Source: an uncultured Bacteroidales bacterium (GTDB taxonomy: Bacteria; Bacteroidota; Bacteroidia; Bacteroidales; Paludibacteraceae). From it: a stretch of 64,000 bases of DNA. The notes under the pieces are model-generated. The model was not told where the DNA came from. It was given only the letters and a program-made list of their open reading frames with translations, and did no database searches. Positions 44,281 to 54,074 of this stretch are shown piece after piece. How positions within the stretch are numbered: position 1 is the stretch's first letter; the number at the start of each line of letters is the position of its first letter. The stretch lies in assembly GCA_934667275.1 (NCBI GenBank), contig CAKULK010000006.1, forward strand, positions 73,910 to 137,909, read 5' to 3'. A program made the translations under genes and the position numbers.

Positions 44281-44988
44281 ATGACTATTCTGAATATCGA
44301 GACCTCCACCAACTGTTGCTCTGCCGCCATCACGGTAGAGGGTAAGGCGGTGGCATGGCGTGAGAACTTGGAGAGTGCCAACCACGCTCGCGAACTGCCC
44401 GTATTCATCAGCGAACTGCTTGACGAGGCAAAGCAGCAGGGTTGGCGGTTGGATGCAGTGGCATTATCGCAAGGTCCGGGCAGTTATACGGGGCTGCGCA
44501 TAGGAGCCAGCACTGCCAAAGGGCTCTGCTACGGCTTGAATATCCCCTTGGTTCCGATAGACACGCTGCAGGTATTGTGCGCGGCAGCCAAAGTGCAACA
44601 CAAGGAATTGGACGAGGCAGACGGAGAAGCGTTGCTTTGTCCGATGTTGGATGCGCGCCGTATGGAAGTCTATACGGCATTCTATGCACCACAGACCTTG
44701 CAGCGTACCGATGAAATCAAGGCAAAAGTGGTGGATGTACATTCGTTTGAAGCCGAACTGCAAGCGCACCCCGTCTATTTCTTCGGCAACGGAGCAGACA
44801 AGTGCAAAGGGGTGCTTACGTCAGAAAACGCCCGTTTCATCGATGCCGTTGTGCCACAGGCACGCTATATGGGTACTCTCGCCGAGACAGCCGCACAGCA
44901 CTTGGATGTCAAGCAAATGGCATACTTCGAGCCTTTCTACCTCAAGGATTTCATCCCCGCCCCCAGTCACGTCAAAGGTCTTCAATAG
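44281..44988 (+). CDS. tsaB: tRNA threonylcarbamoyladenosine biosynthesis protein TsaB
   Basis: 235 residues from the ATG of MTILNIETSTNCCSAAI. SQGPGSYTGLRIGASTAKGL (about 62-81) is the TsaB signature of the ASKHA fold. It is the partner of TsaD and TsaE in making t6A37 on ANN-decoding tRNAs. PorW/SprE starts 11 bp after it on the same strand. Confidence 0.95.
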   Translation: MTILNIETSTNCCSAAITVEGKAVAWRENLESANHARELPVFISELLDEAKQQGWRLDAVALSQGPGSYTGLRIGASTAKGLCYGLNIPLVPIDTLQVLCAAAKVQHKELDEADGEALLCPMLDARRMEVYTAFYAPQTLQRTDEIKAKVVDVHSFEAELQAHPVYFFGNGADKCKGVLTSENARFIDAVVPQARYMGTLAETAAQHLDVKQMAYFEPFYLKDFIPAPSHVKGLQ

Positions 44989-44998
44989 GACATATCGG

Positions 44999-47722
44999 AT
45001 GAGCAGAAGCAGGGTGTACATAGCAGTTTTGGTCGGTTTCATCGGGTTGATGGCATCGTGTTCTACGCAGAAGAACACGGGTGCAACACGTGCTTATCAC
45101 CAGATGAAGACCAAGTACAACATCTACTTCAACGGGCAGGTATCGTTTGACGAAGGCGAGAAAGCCATCCGCGAAGCCAACGAAGACGACTACTCTACTA
45201 TTCTGAACCTCTATCCCGTGTCCAACCACAAGGCTGCGGAATCGGCTGCAAACCAGATGGACAAGACCATCGAGAAGTGCCGCAAATGTATCAAACTGCA
45301 TAGCATAAAAGCACGTCCGAAGGTGGACCCGAAAAAGAAGAAAGACCCTAAATATCAGGCGTGGCTTCAACAAGAAGAATTCAATAACCAGATGGGGAAT
45401 GCGTGGTTGATGTTGGGTATGGCTGAGTTCCATAAGGGAGACTTTCTGGGTAGTGTCAGTACGTTCAACTATATCGCCCGCCATTATTCCAACGACAAGG
45501 ACATGGTTGCACGCTGTCAGTTGTGGGTGGCACGCGCGTATGGAGAGATGGGGTGGCTGTACGAGGCGGAAGACGCCTTGAACAAGGTGCAGGTGGATAA
45601 CCTGAACCGCAAGCATGCCCCGCTGTACTCGGCGGTGAGTGCGGATATCCTGTTGAAAACCAAGCAGTACAAGGAGGCGATACCATTCATCAAGATTGCC
45701 ATACCCGACGAGAAGCGCAAGGGCAACCGTCCGCGTTTCCAATACGTACTCGGGCAACTCTATCAGCAACAGGGTGACAAGAAAGCCGCACGCAATGCCT
45801 ATACGCAGGTGTTGAAAATGCAACCCTCCAACGAGATGGACTTCAACGCGCGGCTACGTCGTGCGGAGTTGGACGACAACCGTGCCAATGCCGTCAAGGA
45901 ACTGACCAAGATGGCCAAGCAGGACAAGAACAAGGACAAGTTAGACCAGATATATGGCGTTATCGGGGATGTGTATCTGGCACACCGAGACACGGTGAAA
46001 GCATTGGAATACTACGAGTCGGCTATCGAAAAGAGTACGCAGAACGGTCTGAACAAAGCCGCCGTACTTGTCACAGCGGGTGACATCTACTACAGCCAAC
46101 GCAACTACATCAAAGCAGGTCCGTGCTACAAGGAAGCGGCACAGATTATCTCTGCCGAAAGCGAACAATATGCCCGAATTCAACGGCGTTCCGAGACGCT
46201 GGACGAATTGGTGGTGGAATACAATACGGTGCTGCTTCAGGACTCGTTGCAACGGTTGGCGATGCTCACGCCCGAGGAACAGCGGGTGGTGGTGGACAGT
46301 ATCATAGCCCGTCTGGTTCGTGCCGAGGAAGCAGAGAAAGAGCGTGCCGAACAGGCTGCGCGCGAAGCGGAGAACGATGCCGGTCCGCGCAGCGTGAATA
46401 CGGCAAACATGCTGGGTGGCAATGCCGGCAGCGGGGCATGGTATTTCTATAACCCGCAGTTGGTACGCTCAGGCAAACAGACATTCCGCACGCAGTGGGG
46501 CAACCGCTCTCTGGAAGACAACTGGAGGCGGTTGAGCAAGGCTGCCACAAGCACCTTTACGGATACGCCTGAGGATGACGATGAAGATGCACTTTCTCCC
46601 GATTCCATCGGGGCGGACAGCACCAAAACAACGGTACAGGTGCCGCAAGAGACCGACAACCACAAGCCCGAGTATTACCTGCAGCAGATACCGAAGACCG
46701 ATGAGGATTTCCGTCAGTCCAACACGCTGATAGCAAACGCGCTGTATAATATGGTCTATATCTACCGCGACAAAGTGGGAGACCGTGCGTTGAGTGACGA
46801 GACGTTTCGGGAGTTCTGCCGCCGCTTTCCAAGAGACGAACGATTGGTGGACCTCTACTATATGCAATACCTTACGGCTTTGAAAGAGCAGCGTGACGCA
46901 GACGCAGAGGAGTACAGGCAGCAGATAATGGCACTTTTCCCCGAATCCAACGAGGCGATGATAGTATCGCAACCCGATTATTTCGACAGGTTACGCCACA
47001 TGGCTGTGGAGCAGGACTCACTATATGAGGCGACCTACAAGGAATACACGCAGAGCCATTTTGATGCAGTAAAAGCAAACAAGGGGTACGCCGAGGAGCA
47101 CTATCCGCTGACCCCGCTAATGCCGCGCTTCCTGTTTCTGAATGCCATCGCGGTGGCAAAGACAGACGGTCAGGACGCCTTCGTGGAGCAACTGCGGGAC
47201 ATGGTGGCGCGTTACCCCGAGAGTGAACTGGGGGCTATGGCAAAGAATATGCTGGCTATGATGGGGCAAGGCATGGAGAGTCAGACGGGCGGCACGATGG
47301 CTTCGCTGCAGGACCGCAGGGCTACGGAGCAGGTGGAGGAACAGGCGCAGGACACTGTGGTACAGTTTGACGCGGACAGGACGCAGCCTTCATTAGTGAT
47401 ATTGGTAATGCCACAGGACGAGAAACTGTTGAATCAGGTGCTGTATGAGGTGGCATTGTTCAACTTCACGCAGTTTATGATTAAGGACTTCGATTTGAAA
47501 GCGGTATCTACCTTTGCATCCAGGCAAAGTGCCCTGCAAGTATCGGGCTTCGAGAGTCTGGACGAAGCGGAATGGTACGCCGACCTGTTGCAGAAAAACG
47601 CCGATTTCATCGGTGTCTTCAGCGAAAAAGGTGTGCAGATATTGTGTATCACAGAGACAAATCTCAAACTGCTGAATACGCACTTTACGGTGGACGAATA
47701 CCGTGAGTGGCGACAACAATAA
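44999..47722 (+). CDS. porW: PorW/SprE-like TPR lipoprotein (type IX secretion/gliding)
   Basis: 907 residues from the ATG of MSRSRVYIAV; the upstream extension is tsaB read in another frame. Lipobox LMASC (Cys21). The mature start NTGATRAYHQMKTKYNIYFNG is the hallmark of SprE/PorW proteins. TPR-like repeats fill about 60-480, an acidic linker (TDTPEDDDEDALSPD) follows near 520, then a second helical part and a C-terminal beta domain. In relatives it is an outer-membrane-associated lipoprotein needed for type IX secretion. This, with the sorting domain at 41769, argues that the organism exports proteins by that route. Confidence 0.87.
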   Translation: MSRSRVYIAVLVGFIGLMASCSTQKNTGATRAYHQMKTKYNIYFNGQVSFDEGEKAIREANEDDYSTILNLYPVSNHKAAESAANQMDKTIEKCRKCIKLHSIKARPKVDPKKKKDPKYQAWLQQEEFNNQMGNAWLMLGMAEFHKGDFLGSVSTFNYIARHYSNDKDMVARCQLWVARAYGEMGWLYEAEDALNKVQVDNLNRKHAPLYSAVSADILLKTKQYKEAIPFIKIAIPDEKRKGNRPRFQYVLGQLYQQQGDKKAARNAYTQVLKMQPSNEMDFNARLRRAELDDNRANAVKELTKMAKQDKNKDKLDQIYGVIGDVYLAHRDTVKALEYYESAIEKSTQNGLNKAAVLVTAGDIYYSQRNYIKAGPCYKEAAQIISAESEQYARIQRRSETLDELVVEYNTVLLQDSLQRLAMLTPEEQRVVVDSIIARLVRAEEAEKERAEQAAREAENDAGPRSVNTANMLGGNAGSGAWYFYNPQLVRSGKQTFRTQWGNRSLEDNWRRLSKAATSTFTDTPEDDDEDALSPDSIGADSTKTTVQVPQETDNHKPEYYLQQIPKTDEDFRQSNTLIANALYNMVYIYRDKVGDRALSDETFREFCRRFPRDERLVDLYYMQYLTALKEQRDADAEEYRQQIMALFPESNEAMIVSQPDYFDRLRHMAVEQDSLYEATYKEYTQSHFDAVKANKGYAEEHYPLTPLMPRFLFLNAIAVAKTDGQDAFVEQLRDMVARYPESELGAMAKNMLAMMGQGMESQTGGTMASLQDRRATEQVEEQAQDTVVQFDADRTQPSLVILVMPQDEKLLNQVLYEVALFNFTQFMIKDFDLKAVSTFASRQSALQVSGFESLDEAEWYADLLQKNADFIGVFSEKGVQILCITETNLKLLNTHFTVDEYREWRQQ

Positions 47723-47810
47723 AGAACTATAACTTCTAAAATCAGTTGCTTATGTAAACCGGTGCCGTAAAGGCGGCACAACAATAACATAATGGAGCAT
47801 TAGCTATTTA

Positions 47811-47984
47811 TTTCGCACTCAAAGAAAAAAAGCCTACGAAACTATTTTTCTCTGAACAAAGAATAGCAAGCACTTGGAAGGGAGTACCGGATACTCCTGC
47901 AATCGTCTGTAGGTCACACTATTGTAGTGTGGACTTTCTTAGGTGATTGGCAGGTTTCTTCGTAGGCTTCCTGTGAGTGCGAAA
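47811..47984 (+). ncRNA. Structured non-coding RNA, class unassigned
   Basis: TTTCGCACTCA (47811-47821) pairs perfectly with TGAGTGCGAAA (47974-47984). Inside it AAGCCTACGAA (47830-47840) pairs with TTCGTAGGCTT (47959-47969), so two nested stems close a 174-nt region. Within are a hairpin GGAGTA/TACTCC (47881-47897), another CACACTA/TAGTGTG (47915-47931) and a weaker CTATTT/GAATAG stem, all enclosed by the closing stems. A weak terminator follows. There is no ORF. Length and closed-end shape recall 6S RNA or the Bacteroidales-1 motif, but the branched interior is not classical 6S; I do not assign it. The segment 47723-47810 before it holds a GTGCCG/CGGCAC hairpin without T run. Confidence 0.65.
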
Positions 47985-48005
47985 AGAAAGTTCACTTTTC
48001 TTTTT
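47981..48005 (+). terminator. Terminator of the structured RNA
   Basis: AAAAGAAA (47982-47989) pairs with TTTCTTTT (47997-48004), then T residues. A weak AT-rich stem, but placed exactly at the end of the RNA. Confidence 0.5.
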
Positions 48006-48054
48006 ATACCTATCCTGACGAGATTGATGGCTTTGCGATAAAAGTTGTCAGTCT

Positions 48055-49645
48055 ATGAAATATCAGAAGGAAACGGGGTATCTCGTTGTATGGGCGTTGC
48101 TTACTTGCCTGCTGTTCAGCCCTGTATGCGTGAAATTTATTGTAGAGCGGTACGATGAATCGTGGTTGAGCACGATACGTGCTTTGTTGGTGTGCGGGGG
48201 ATTGTCCTCATGTATCTTATTGGTTAAAAAACAAGGTAGCGGGAATAGTCCTCGTGTCGCTGTTTATGGTAATGACATTGGCAGAGTTAGTGATGGTCAA
48301 CACGTTCCATATCTTTATGGATATAGACCACTACCTTGCGCTGGTAACCACCACCGCCGAGGAGAGCAGTACGTTTGCGCGTAGCAATCTGCAGGCTCTG
48401 TGGTACATAGTGCCTGTGGTGGTGCTGTTTGCGGGTGTGTGCGCGTGGTACATGAAGATGCCCGCGGCATCGCGAGGGTGGCGTTGGAAGACGTGCGGAG
48501 TCTGCCTATTGGTGACATTCGTGGGCGTAATGCCTGTGGAGAAAACGGCGCAGATAGACAATTTCTATTCGTTCAAGGCAGCGGTGTTCCGGAATACCTT
48601 ACACCATCCGCCGTTTAACATCCTGCATCTGAGCAAGATAGCGGTGCGCAAGATTCACCGGATGAATCAGACAAACGACTTCGTTTTCCACTCTACCCGC
48701 ACGCGGGAGTTTGCGCAAAAAGAGACTTACGTGTTGGCAATAGGAGAGTCGGTGCGCTATGCAAACTGCTCATTGAATGGCATTTATCCGCGCGAGACTA
48801 TGCCATTGGCAGGCAAGCAGAAGAATCTCGTATTCTTTCACAACTACTACACGGACGGCTGCACTACGTCCATCTCCGTGCCGATGATTGTGACGAGAGC
48901 CACAGCCGAGGAGAATGATTTGAGTTACACAGAGAAAAGTATCGTGCAGGTGTTCAAAGAGAACGGGTTTACCACCGTGGTCATCAAACGGGGGCTGTTT
49001 GCCCAGATTTCCAGCGAATACCTGTATCAAGGTGCAGATTACACGGTGGAGGTGAATTCGGACGCGGAAGTGATGAGCGCAATCAACTCAGTGTCAGCGT
49101 TATATGACAAGACGTTTATCATGTTCCAGTTGCTTGGTTCGCACTTCTACTACGGCAATTTCCCGAAAGAATTTGACAAATGGCACCCGAACAATCAGTC
49201 GGACAAGGACGTGAAAAGCGACAGCCTGCTGATAAATTCGTACGACAACACCATTCTGTACACCGATTATCTGCTGAACGGGCTGATGGACACGCTCAAA
49301 AACCGTGGTATGGCGGCAATGTGGTATGTGTCAGACCATGGGCAGACCATCACCGCCACCACGGGGTGGCATGGGACGCTGTGCAATCAAGATGAATATC
49401 ATGTTCCGTTATTCGTTTGGTACTCAGATGAGTATGAACAAGAGAACAGCGACAAGACTGCGGCTCTGCGGCAACATGCGCGCGAACCGATGAACGCGGA
49501 TTGTATGTTCTACACGATATGCGGCATGGCAAATATCCTGCTCCCGCCACAATACCAACATGAGGATTGGGACATCTCGTCAGCGACATTCACACCCCAT
49601 CCGCGCAAGGTGCTGATAAACGGCGAGGCACGGGAGGTGGAGTAA
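48055..49645 (+). pseudogene. Phosphoethanolamine transferase (EptA-like), frameshifted
   Basis: Two frames make one protein. Frame 1 from 48055 gives about 60 residues of the membrane N-terminus (MKYQKETGYLVVWALLTCLL). Frame 2 continues from NKVAGIVLVSLFMVMTLAEL to 49645. They meet at a run of six A after GGTT (48224-48231); five A would join them as LLVKNKVAGIVLV. The rest has five N-terminal membrane segments, then the sulfatase-type catalytic domain: LAIGESVRYANCSLNGIYPR, the nucleophile threonine in DGCTTSISVP and WYVSDHGQ. The family adds phosphoethanolamine to lipid A or other glycans in the outer leaflet of the inner membrane. Either a sequencing error, a phase-variable switch or a real loss. 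Frame 2 alone can start at GTG 48179 but lacks the first membrane helices. Confidence 0.85.
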
Positions 49646-49814
49646 GCGGGCAACTTTCGGCAAGAGCAAAGTACGCTTGCGGCATCCTATCAAGAATCAC
49701 CTACTACTAATCGCTTACTCTTTATCCGACAAGGAAAGCAGGAAGAAACGAGGCTTTTGGACCCCACTTCAAGAGCCGTTATTTTGCGCCCTTGGAGATT
49801 TGCGGGGGGAGGTA

Positions 49815-49845
49815 TTGCATTTTTCGGATTTTTTTTGTACCTTTG
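49815..49845 (+). promoter_or_regulatory. Promoter for the 5'-nucleotidase C-domain gene
   Basis: TACCTTTG at 49838-49845 with TTG at 49815-49817, spacing 20 bp. Confidence 0.75.
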
Positions 49846-49872
49846 TCGCGGAATTGTTTGAAAACGCAGCGT

Positions 49873-50676
49873 ATGAAACAGGAAAACAATAAGGCGGCAG
49901 GGCAGGGCAGCAATGCGTTGTTGCCCATCAGTATATTGACGATATGCGTGGCAGTGGGGCTGCTGGCAGGTATCATGGTGGGGAGAGGTTGCTGGCGCAA
50001 GCCGATGCACGTGGTGGAAAGCAAGAGCGGGATACTGCTGATAGACAGTACGTTAGACGCGATTCAAGACAGTGACTATATCGCTTACTTGGCACCCATC
50101 AAGGCACAGTTGGAGGAAGAACTGCGCGTGCCGATAGGCTATGCGCCAGAGGCACTGACGGTGAGCCGCCCCGAATGCACGATGCTGAACTGGGCGTGCG
50201 ATGCGCTGTTGGCAATGGCACGTCAGCGGTACGCGGGCGAGGTGGATATGGCGGTGACGAATATCGGCGGCATGCGCTGCGAGTGGGCAAAGGGCGACAT
50301 CTCGTTCAAGGACGTGTTTGAGTTGATGCCCTTTGACAACGAGTTGGTGGTGCTGACCATGACAGGCGAGGAAGTGCTGAACCTGTGCCATGCTTTCGCG
50401 CGATTGGGCGGAGAAGGTGTGTCGGGACTGCGTATGAAAGCCTGTGACGGAAGGCTGGTAAGTGCGACCATCAACGGCAAGGCGATAGAGCCAAGTGCCT
50501 GCTACACAGTGGCTACCAGCGATTACCTGAGCCAAGGCAACGACCATATGGAGTCGCTGGCGCGGTATGTGGAGATATGGCGGTCGGAAGAGAAGATACG
50601 TGACCTATATATAGAATATATTGAGCAGGTGGGGACGGTTGCCGCCAACATCGACGGCAGAATGGATGTTCGCTGA
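49873..50676 (+). CDS. Membrane-anchored lone 5'-nucleotidase C-terminal domain
   Basis: 267 residues from the ATG of MKQENNKAAGQGSNALL. One membrane helix (about 17-38, PISILTICVAVGLLAGIMVG) is followed by a 5_nucleotid_C-like domain: DMAVTNIGGMRCEWAKGDIS, FELMPFDNELVVLTMTGEEV and YTVATSDYLSQGNDHM. This is the substrate-specificity half of UshA; the metal-binding catalytic half is not in this gene. The lone catalytic half at 2494-3351 is the obvious partner. A longer in-frame start at 49792 lies upstream of the promoter and is rejected. Confidence 0.85.
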   Translation: MKQENNKAAGQGSNALLPISILTICVAVGLLAGIMVGRGCWRKPMHVVESKSGILLIDSTLDAIQDSDYIAYLAPIKAQLEEELRVPIGYAPEALTVSRPECTMLNWACDALLAMARQRYAGEVDMAVTNIGGMRCEWAKGDISFKDVFELMPFDNELVVLTMTGEEVLNLCHAFARLGGEGVSGLRMKACDGRLVSATINGKAIEPSACYTVATSDYLSQGNDHMESLARYVEIWRSEEKIRDLYIEYIEQVGTVAANIDGRMDVR

Positions 50677-50808
50677 ATTTTTCTTGGCACCTGACTGCTT
50701 GGCACTCGGTCACAATGCCCCACATTGCTCCCTCGTGCCGCACAGCCATCTGCTCAAGAAAAAAGTCAGCGTAAGAAAGATGTTGAAAACTTAAATAATT
50801 GATACATA

Positions 50809-52440
50809 ATGAAAAAGACATTGTTAGTGGCGGCACTATGTAGTGCCTGGGTGGCAGGCATGGCCTGCACCAACTTCCTGGTCGGCAAGGACGCTTCGGC
50901 GGACGGTAGCACGATGATTTCGTATGCAGCCGACAGTTACTCGTTGTACGGATTTCTCCATTTCAGCCCCGCGGCAGACTACCCCGAGGGCGCGATGCGC
51001 GAGGTGCGCGACTGGGACTCGGGACGCCCGTTGGGCAGTATCCCGCAGGTGCGCCACACCTACTCGGTGGTGGGCAATATGAATGAGCACCAACTGACCA
51101 TCGGCGAGACCACATGGGGCGGTCGCGCAGAGTTGGCAGACACCGTGGGCATTGATTACGGAAGCCTGATTTACATCACGTTGGAGCGTTGCAAGACTGC
51201 CCGCGAGGCGATTGCGTGCATGACGTCGTTAGTGGCTGAATACGGCTACGCATCGGGCGGCGAGTCGTTCTCTATCGGCGACCCCAATGAGATTTGGATT
51301 ATGGATTTGATTGGCAAGGGGCCGGGCAAGAAAGGTGCCGTGTGGGTGGCAACACGCATTCCGGACGACTGCATTGCCGCACACGCCAACCAGGCACGCA
51401 TCACCACCATCAACTTCAAAGACAAAGCCAACTGGATGTGGAGCAAAGACGTGGTGAAGTTCGCGCGCGAAATGGGCTATTTCGAGGGCAAAGACAAGGA
51501 TTTCAACTTCCAAGAGGCATACAACCCATACGATTTCTCGGGCTTGTTCGTGTGCGAGGCACGCGTGTGGTCGTTCTTCCGTCACTTCTCAGACGACATA
51601 GACCAATACTTCGACTTCGCGTCCGGCAAGACGTTCCTCGAGACCGGCGGCAAGGATGCCGGTACACGTATGCCGCTGTATATCAAACCAAACCACAAAG
51701 TGAGCGTGCAGGAGATGAAAGAGTGCATGCGCGACCAATATGAGGGCACGCCGCTTGACATCACGCAAGGCACCGATGCCGGTCCGTGGAACAGCAAGTT
51801 GCGCTACGGCGGATTGGCATTCGAGTTGGACTCGGTGAAATACTGGTACGAGCGTCCGACGGCTACACAGCAGACGGCATGGTCGTTTGTGGCTCAGATG
51901 CGCGGTTACGAGAGTGCGAAGGCGGGCGGAATTTTCTGGTTCGGCGTGGACGATGCAGCCACAAACCTCTATGTACCAATGTATTGCCGCATCAACGAGG
52001 TGCCCGAGTGCTTCCGCGAAGGCAACGGCGACCTCTACACCTACTCGCCCACTTCGGCGTGGTGGATATACAACATGGTAGCCAACTGGGCATACACCAA
52101 ATCGTCGGCAATGGTGCCCGATATCAAGGTGGTGCAGCAGGCTTGGGAGGAGAAATTCAACATGCAAGTGCCCGCCATTGATGCCGAAGTGGCTACGATG
52201 AGCGATGCCGACGCGCGCGCGTTCCTTACCAAATACTCGTGTGCGCAGGCACAAGAGTCCACCGCAGCATGGAAAGACCTTGGTATCTACTTGCTAACCA
52301 AGTACTTGGACGGTCAGCAGCGCAAGGAGGAGAACGGGCAGTTCAAGCGCAACCCCTACGGCGAACCGACAGGTCCCAACCGCATTGCGTTCCCCGAGAA
52401 CTATTTGAGAAAAATCAGCAACGAAATCACTCACGAATAA
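50809..52440 (+). CDS. C69-family dipeptidase
   Basis: 543 residues. The signal-like start MKKTLLVAALCSAWVAGMAC is followed by TNFLVGKDASADGS; Cys20 is the expected N-terminal nucleophile of this Ntn-hydrolase family once the leader is removed. GETTWGGRAEL and the GESFSIGDPNEIWIMDLIG block are conserved. It hydrolyses dipeptides, probably in the periplasm. One base separates it from the next peptidase gene. The 131-bp gap before it shows no clear promoter. Confidence 0.9.
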   Translation: MKKTLLVAALCSAWVAGMACTNFLVGKDASADGSTMISYAADSYSLYGFLHFSPAADYPEGAMREVRDWDSGRPLGSIPQVRHTYSVVGNMNEHQLTIGETTWGGRAELADTVGIDYGSLIYITLERCKTAREAIACMTSLVAEYGYASGGESFSIGDPNEIWIMDLIGKGPGKKGAVWVATRIPDDCIAAHANQARITTINFKDKANWMWSKDVVKFAREMGYFEGKDKDFNFQEAYNPYDFSGLFVCEARVWSFFRHFSDDIDQYFDFASGKTFLETGGKDAGTRMPLYIKPNHKVSVQEMKECMRDQYEGTPLDITQGTDAGPWNSKLRYGGLAFELDSVKYWYERPTATQQTAWSFVAQMRGYESAKAGGIFWFGVDDAATNLYVPMYCRINEVPECFREGNGDLYTYSPTSAWWIYNMVANWAYTKSSAMVPDIKVVQQAWEEKFNMQVPAIDAEVATMSDADARAFLTKYSCAQAQESTAAWKDLGIYLLTKYLDGQQRKEENGQFKRNPYGEPTGPNRIAFPENYLRKISNEITHE

Positions 52441-52441
52441 T

Positions 52442-53902
52442 ATGAATATCAACGAGTTAGAACCAAAAGAGGTATTCTCTGTTTTCCACGAGATTACCCG
52501 CGTGCCACGCCCCTCGAAGAAAGAGGAGAAGATTGGCAAATGGCTGATGGATTTCGCCGCAGCCCACAACCTCGAGCATCAGATGGACGAGGCAGGCAAC
52601 GTCATCATGCGCAAGCCCGCCACGGCAGGCTACGAGGACAAGCCCGGCGTCATCCTGCAAGCCCACATGGATATGGTGTGCGAGAAGAACGGTGACGTGC
52701 AGCATGACTTTGACAACGACCCTATCGACACCTACGTGGACGAAGATTGGGTGAAGGCGCACGGCACCACCCTCGGCGGCGACGACGGCATCGGCGTGGC
52801 AATGGCATTGGCTGCCATCACGTCCGACACGCTGAAACACCCCGCATTGGAGTGCCTGTTCACGGTGGACGAAGAGACCGGGCTCACAGGTGCCAACCGT
52901 CTGAAAGACGGCTGCCTGCAAGGTCGCCAACTCATCAACCTCGACTCCGAGGACGACGGACAGGTGTTCATCGGTTGCGCGGGCGGTATTGACACGCTGG
53001 CAAAGATGCACTACATACCGGAGACGCTGAACGGCAACGGGCTGTTTGCCGCCAAGGTGCATGTGAGCGGGCTGATGGGCGGTCACTCGGGCGACGACAT
53101 CAACAAAGGACGCGGCAATGCCAACAAGATTCTGGTGCGTTTCCTCTATGAGGTGATGACGCACACCGATATGCAACTGGCGGCTATTCAAGGCGGCAAC
53201 CTGCGCAACGCCATCGCACGCGAAGCAGATGCAATTATATGCGTACCAATGAGTTACAAAGAAGACTTGCGTATCCTGTTCAACCACTATACGGCTAAAA
53301 TCGAAGGCGAGATTGGCGATGTAGAGACAGACATGCGCCTCAGTCTCGAATCCGCAGACATGCCCACACAGGTGATTCCGCAGGACAAAGCCAAACGCCT
53401 CATTCAGGCACTCTACGCTTGCCCGCATGGTATGACGGCGATGTCGAAAACCATGCCCGGACTCGTGGAGACCAGCACCAATCTCGCCAGCGTGAAGATG
53501 CGTGAGGACGCGCAAGGTGCTTATATTGAGGTGAATACGAGCCAACGTTCATCGGTAGAGAGCAAGAAGCACGACCTCAAACAGATGGTAGAATGTGCCT
53601 TGGCTTTGGCGTGCGACGAAGTGACGCACGGCGACGGCTATCCGGGTTGGAACCCCAATCCGCAATCACCCTTGGTGGATGTGACGCGCCGCGCTTACAC
53701 CGACCTCTTCCACCAGGAGCCGCAGGTGTTGGCTATCCATGCGGGATTGGAGTGCGGTCTGTTCTTGGAGAAGTACCCGTACTTGGACATGGTCTCCATC
53801 GGGCCGCAGATGTACGGCGTCCACTCCCCGCAAGAACGTCTCAGTATCTCCTCCACAGGCCGTTGCTACCAATGGCTCTGCCGCGTATTGGAAACGCTGT
53901 AA
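52442..53902 (+). CDS. pepD: Aminoacyl-histidine dipeptidase (M20 family)
   Basis: 486 residues. Metal-site motifs in order: LQAHMDMVCEK (about 77-87), GTTLGGDDGIGVAMAL (about 108-123), FTVDEETGLTGA (about 140-151) and NLDSEDDGQV (about 166-175). The cytosolic, zinc-dependent enzyme splits Xaa-His and other dipeptides. It follows the C69 dipeptidase directly (TAATATG), so the pair would digest imported or periplasmic dipeptides. Confidence 0.95.
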   Translation: MNINELEPKEVFSVFHEITRVPRPSKKEEKIGKWLMDFAAAHNLEHQMDEAGNVIMRKPATAGYEDKPGVILQAHMDMVCEKNGDVQHDFDNDPIDTYVDEDWVKAHGTTLGGDDGIGVAMALAAITSDTLKHPALECLFTVDEETGLTGANRLKDGCLQGRQLINLDSEDDGQVFIGCAGGIDTLAKMHYIPETLNGNGLFAAKVHVSGLMGGHSGDDINKGRGNANKILVRFLYEVMTHTDMQLAAIQGGNLRNAIAREADAIICVPMSYKEDLRILFNHYTAKIEGEIGDVETDMRLSLESADMPTQVIPQDKAKRLIQALYACPHGMTAMSKTMPGLVETSTNLASVKMREDAQGAYIEVNTSQRSSVESKKHDLKQMVECALALACDEVTHGDGYPGWNPNPQSPLVDVTRRAYTDLFHQEPQVLAIHAGLECGLFLEKYPYLDMVSIGPQMYGVHSPQERLSISSTGRCYQWLCRVLETL

Positions 53903-53960
53903 ACATATAGATAAAATCGAGAACGCCTCGTGATATGGTCGTGGAAATGTCAGGCTAATT

Positions 53961-53993
53961 ACGGCAACGACACGGCAACGAGACGGCAACGAC
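53961..53993. repeat. 11-bp tandem repeat, three units
   Basis: Units ACGGCAACGAC, ACGGCAACGAG and ACGGCAACGAC, nearly perfect, between pepD and its terminator. Confidence 0.85.
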
Positions 53994-54032
53994 AGCGGAG
54001 GATGACGAACTCATAAAGGGAACATTCATAAG

Positions 54033-54072
54033 AAAAACCTCAGTCTGACAATAGCATCAGACTGAGGTTTTT
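54033..54072. terminator. Bidirectional terminator for pepD and tmRNA
   Basis: AAAAACCTCAGTCTGA (54033-54048) pairs with TCAGACTGAGGTTTTT (54057-54072): a 16-bp perfect stem with A and T ends usable from both sides. Confidence 0.93.
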
Positions 54073-54074
54073 TG

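Noticed and set aside
44651..47722. 1023-codon version of PorW/SprE
   Set aside because: The first 116 codons are tsaB in another frame; the ATG at 44999 starts a lipoprotein signal.
47811..47984. Firm call of 6S RNA
   Set aside because: Length fits, but the interior has several hairpins and I cannot identify the conserved central bubble; left as unassigned.
48220..48235. Programmed -1 ribosomal frameshift site
   Set aside because: Joining the two frames needs a +1 shift, so a classical -1 slippery heptamer does not fit.
48055..48384. Independent 109-codon membrane protein gene
   Set aside because: Its first 60 residues are the missing N-terminus of the following frame; the remainder after the A run is out-of-frame noise.
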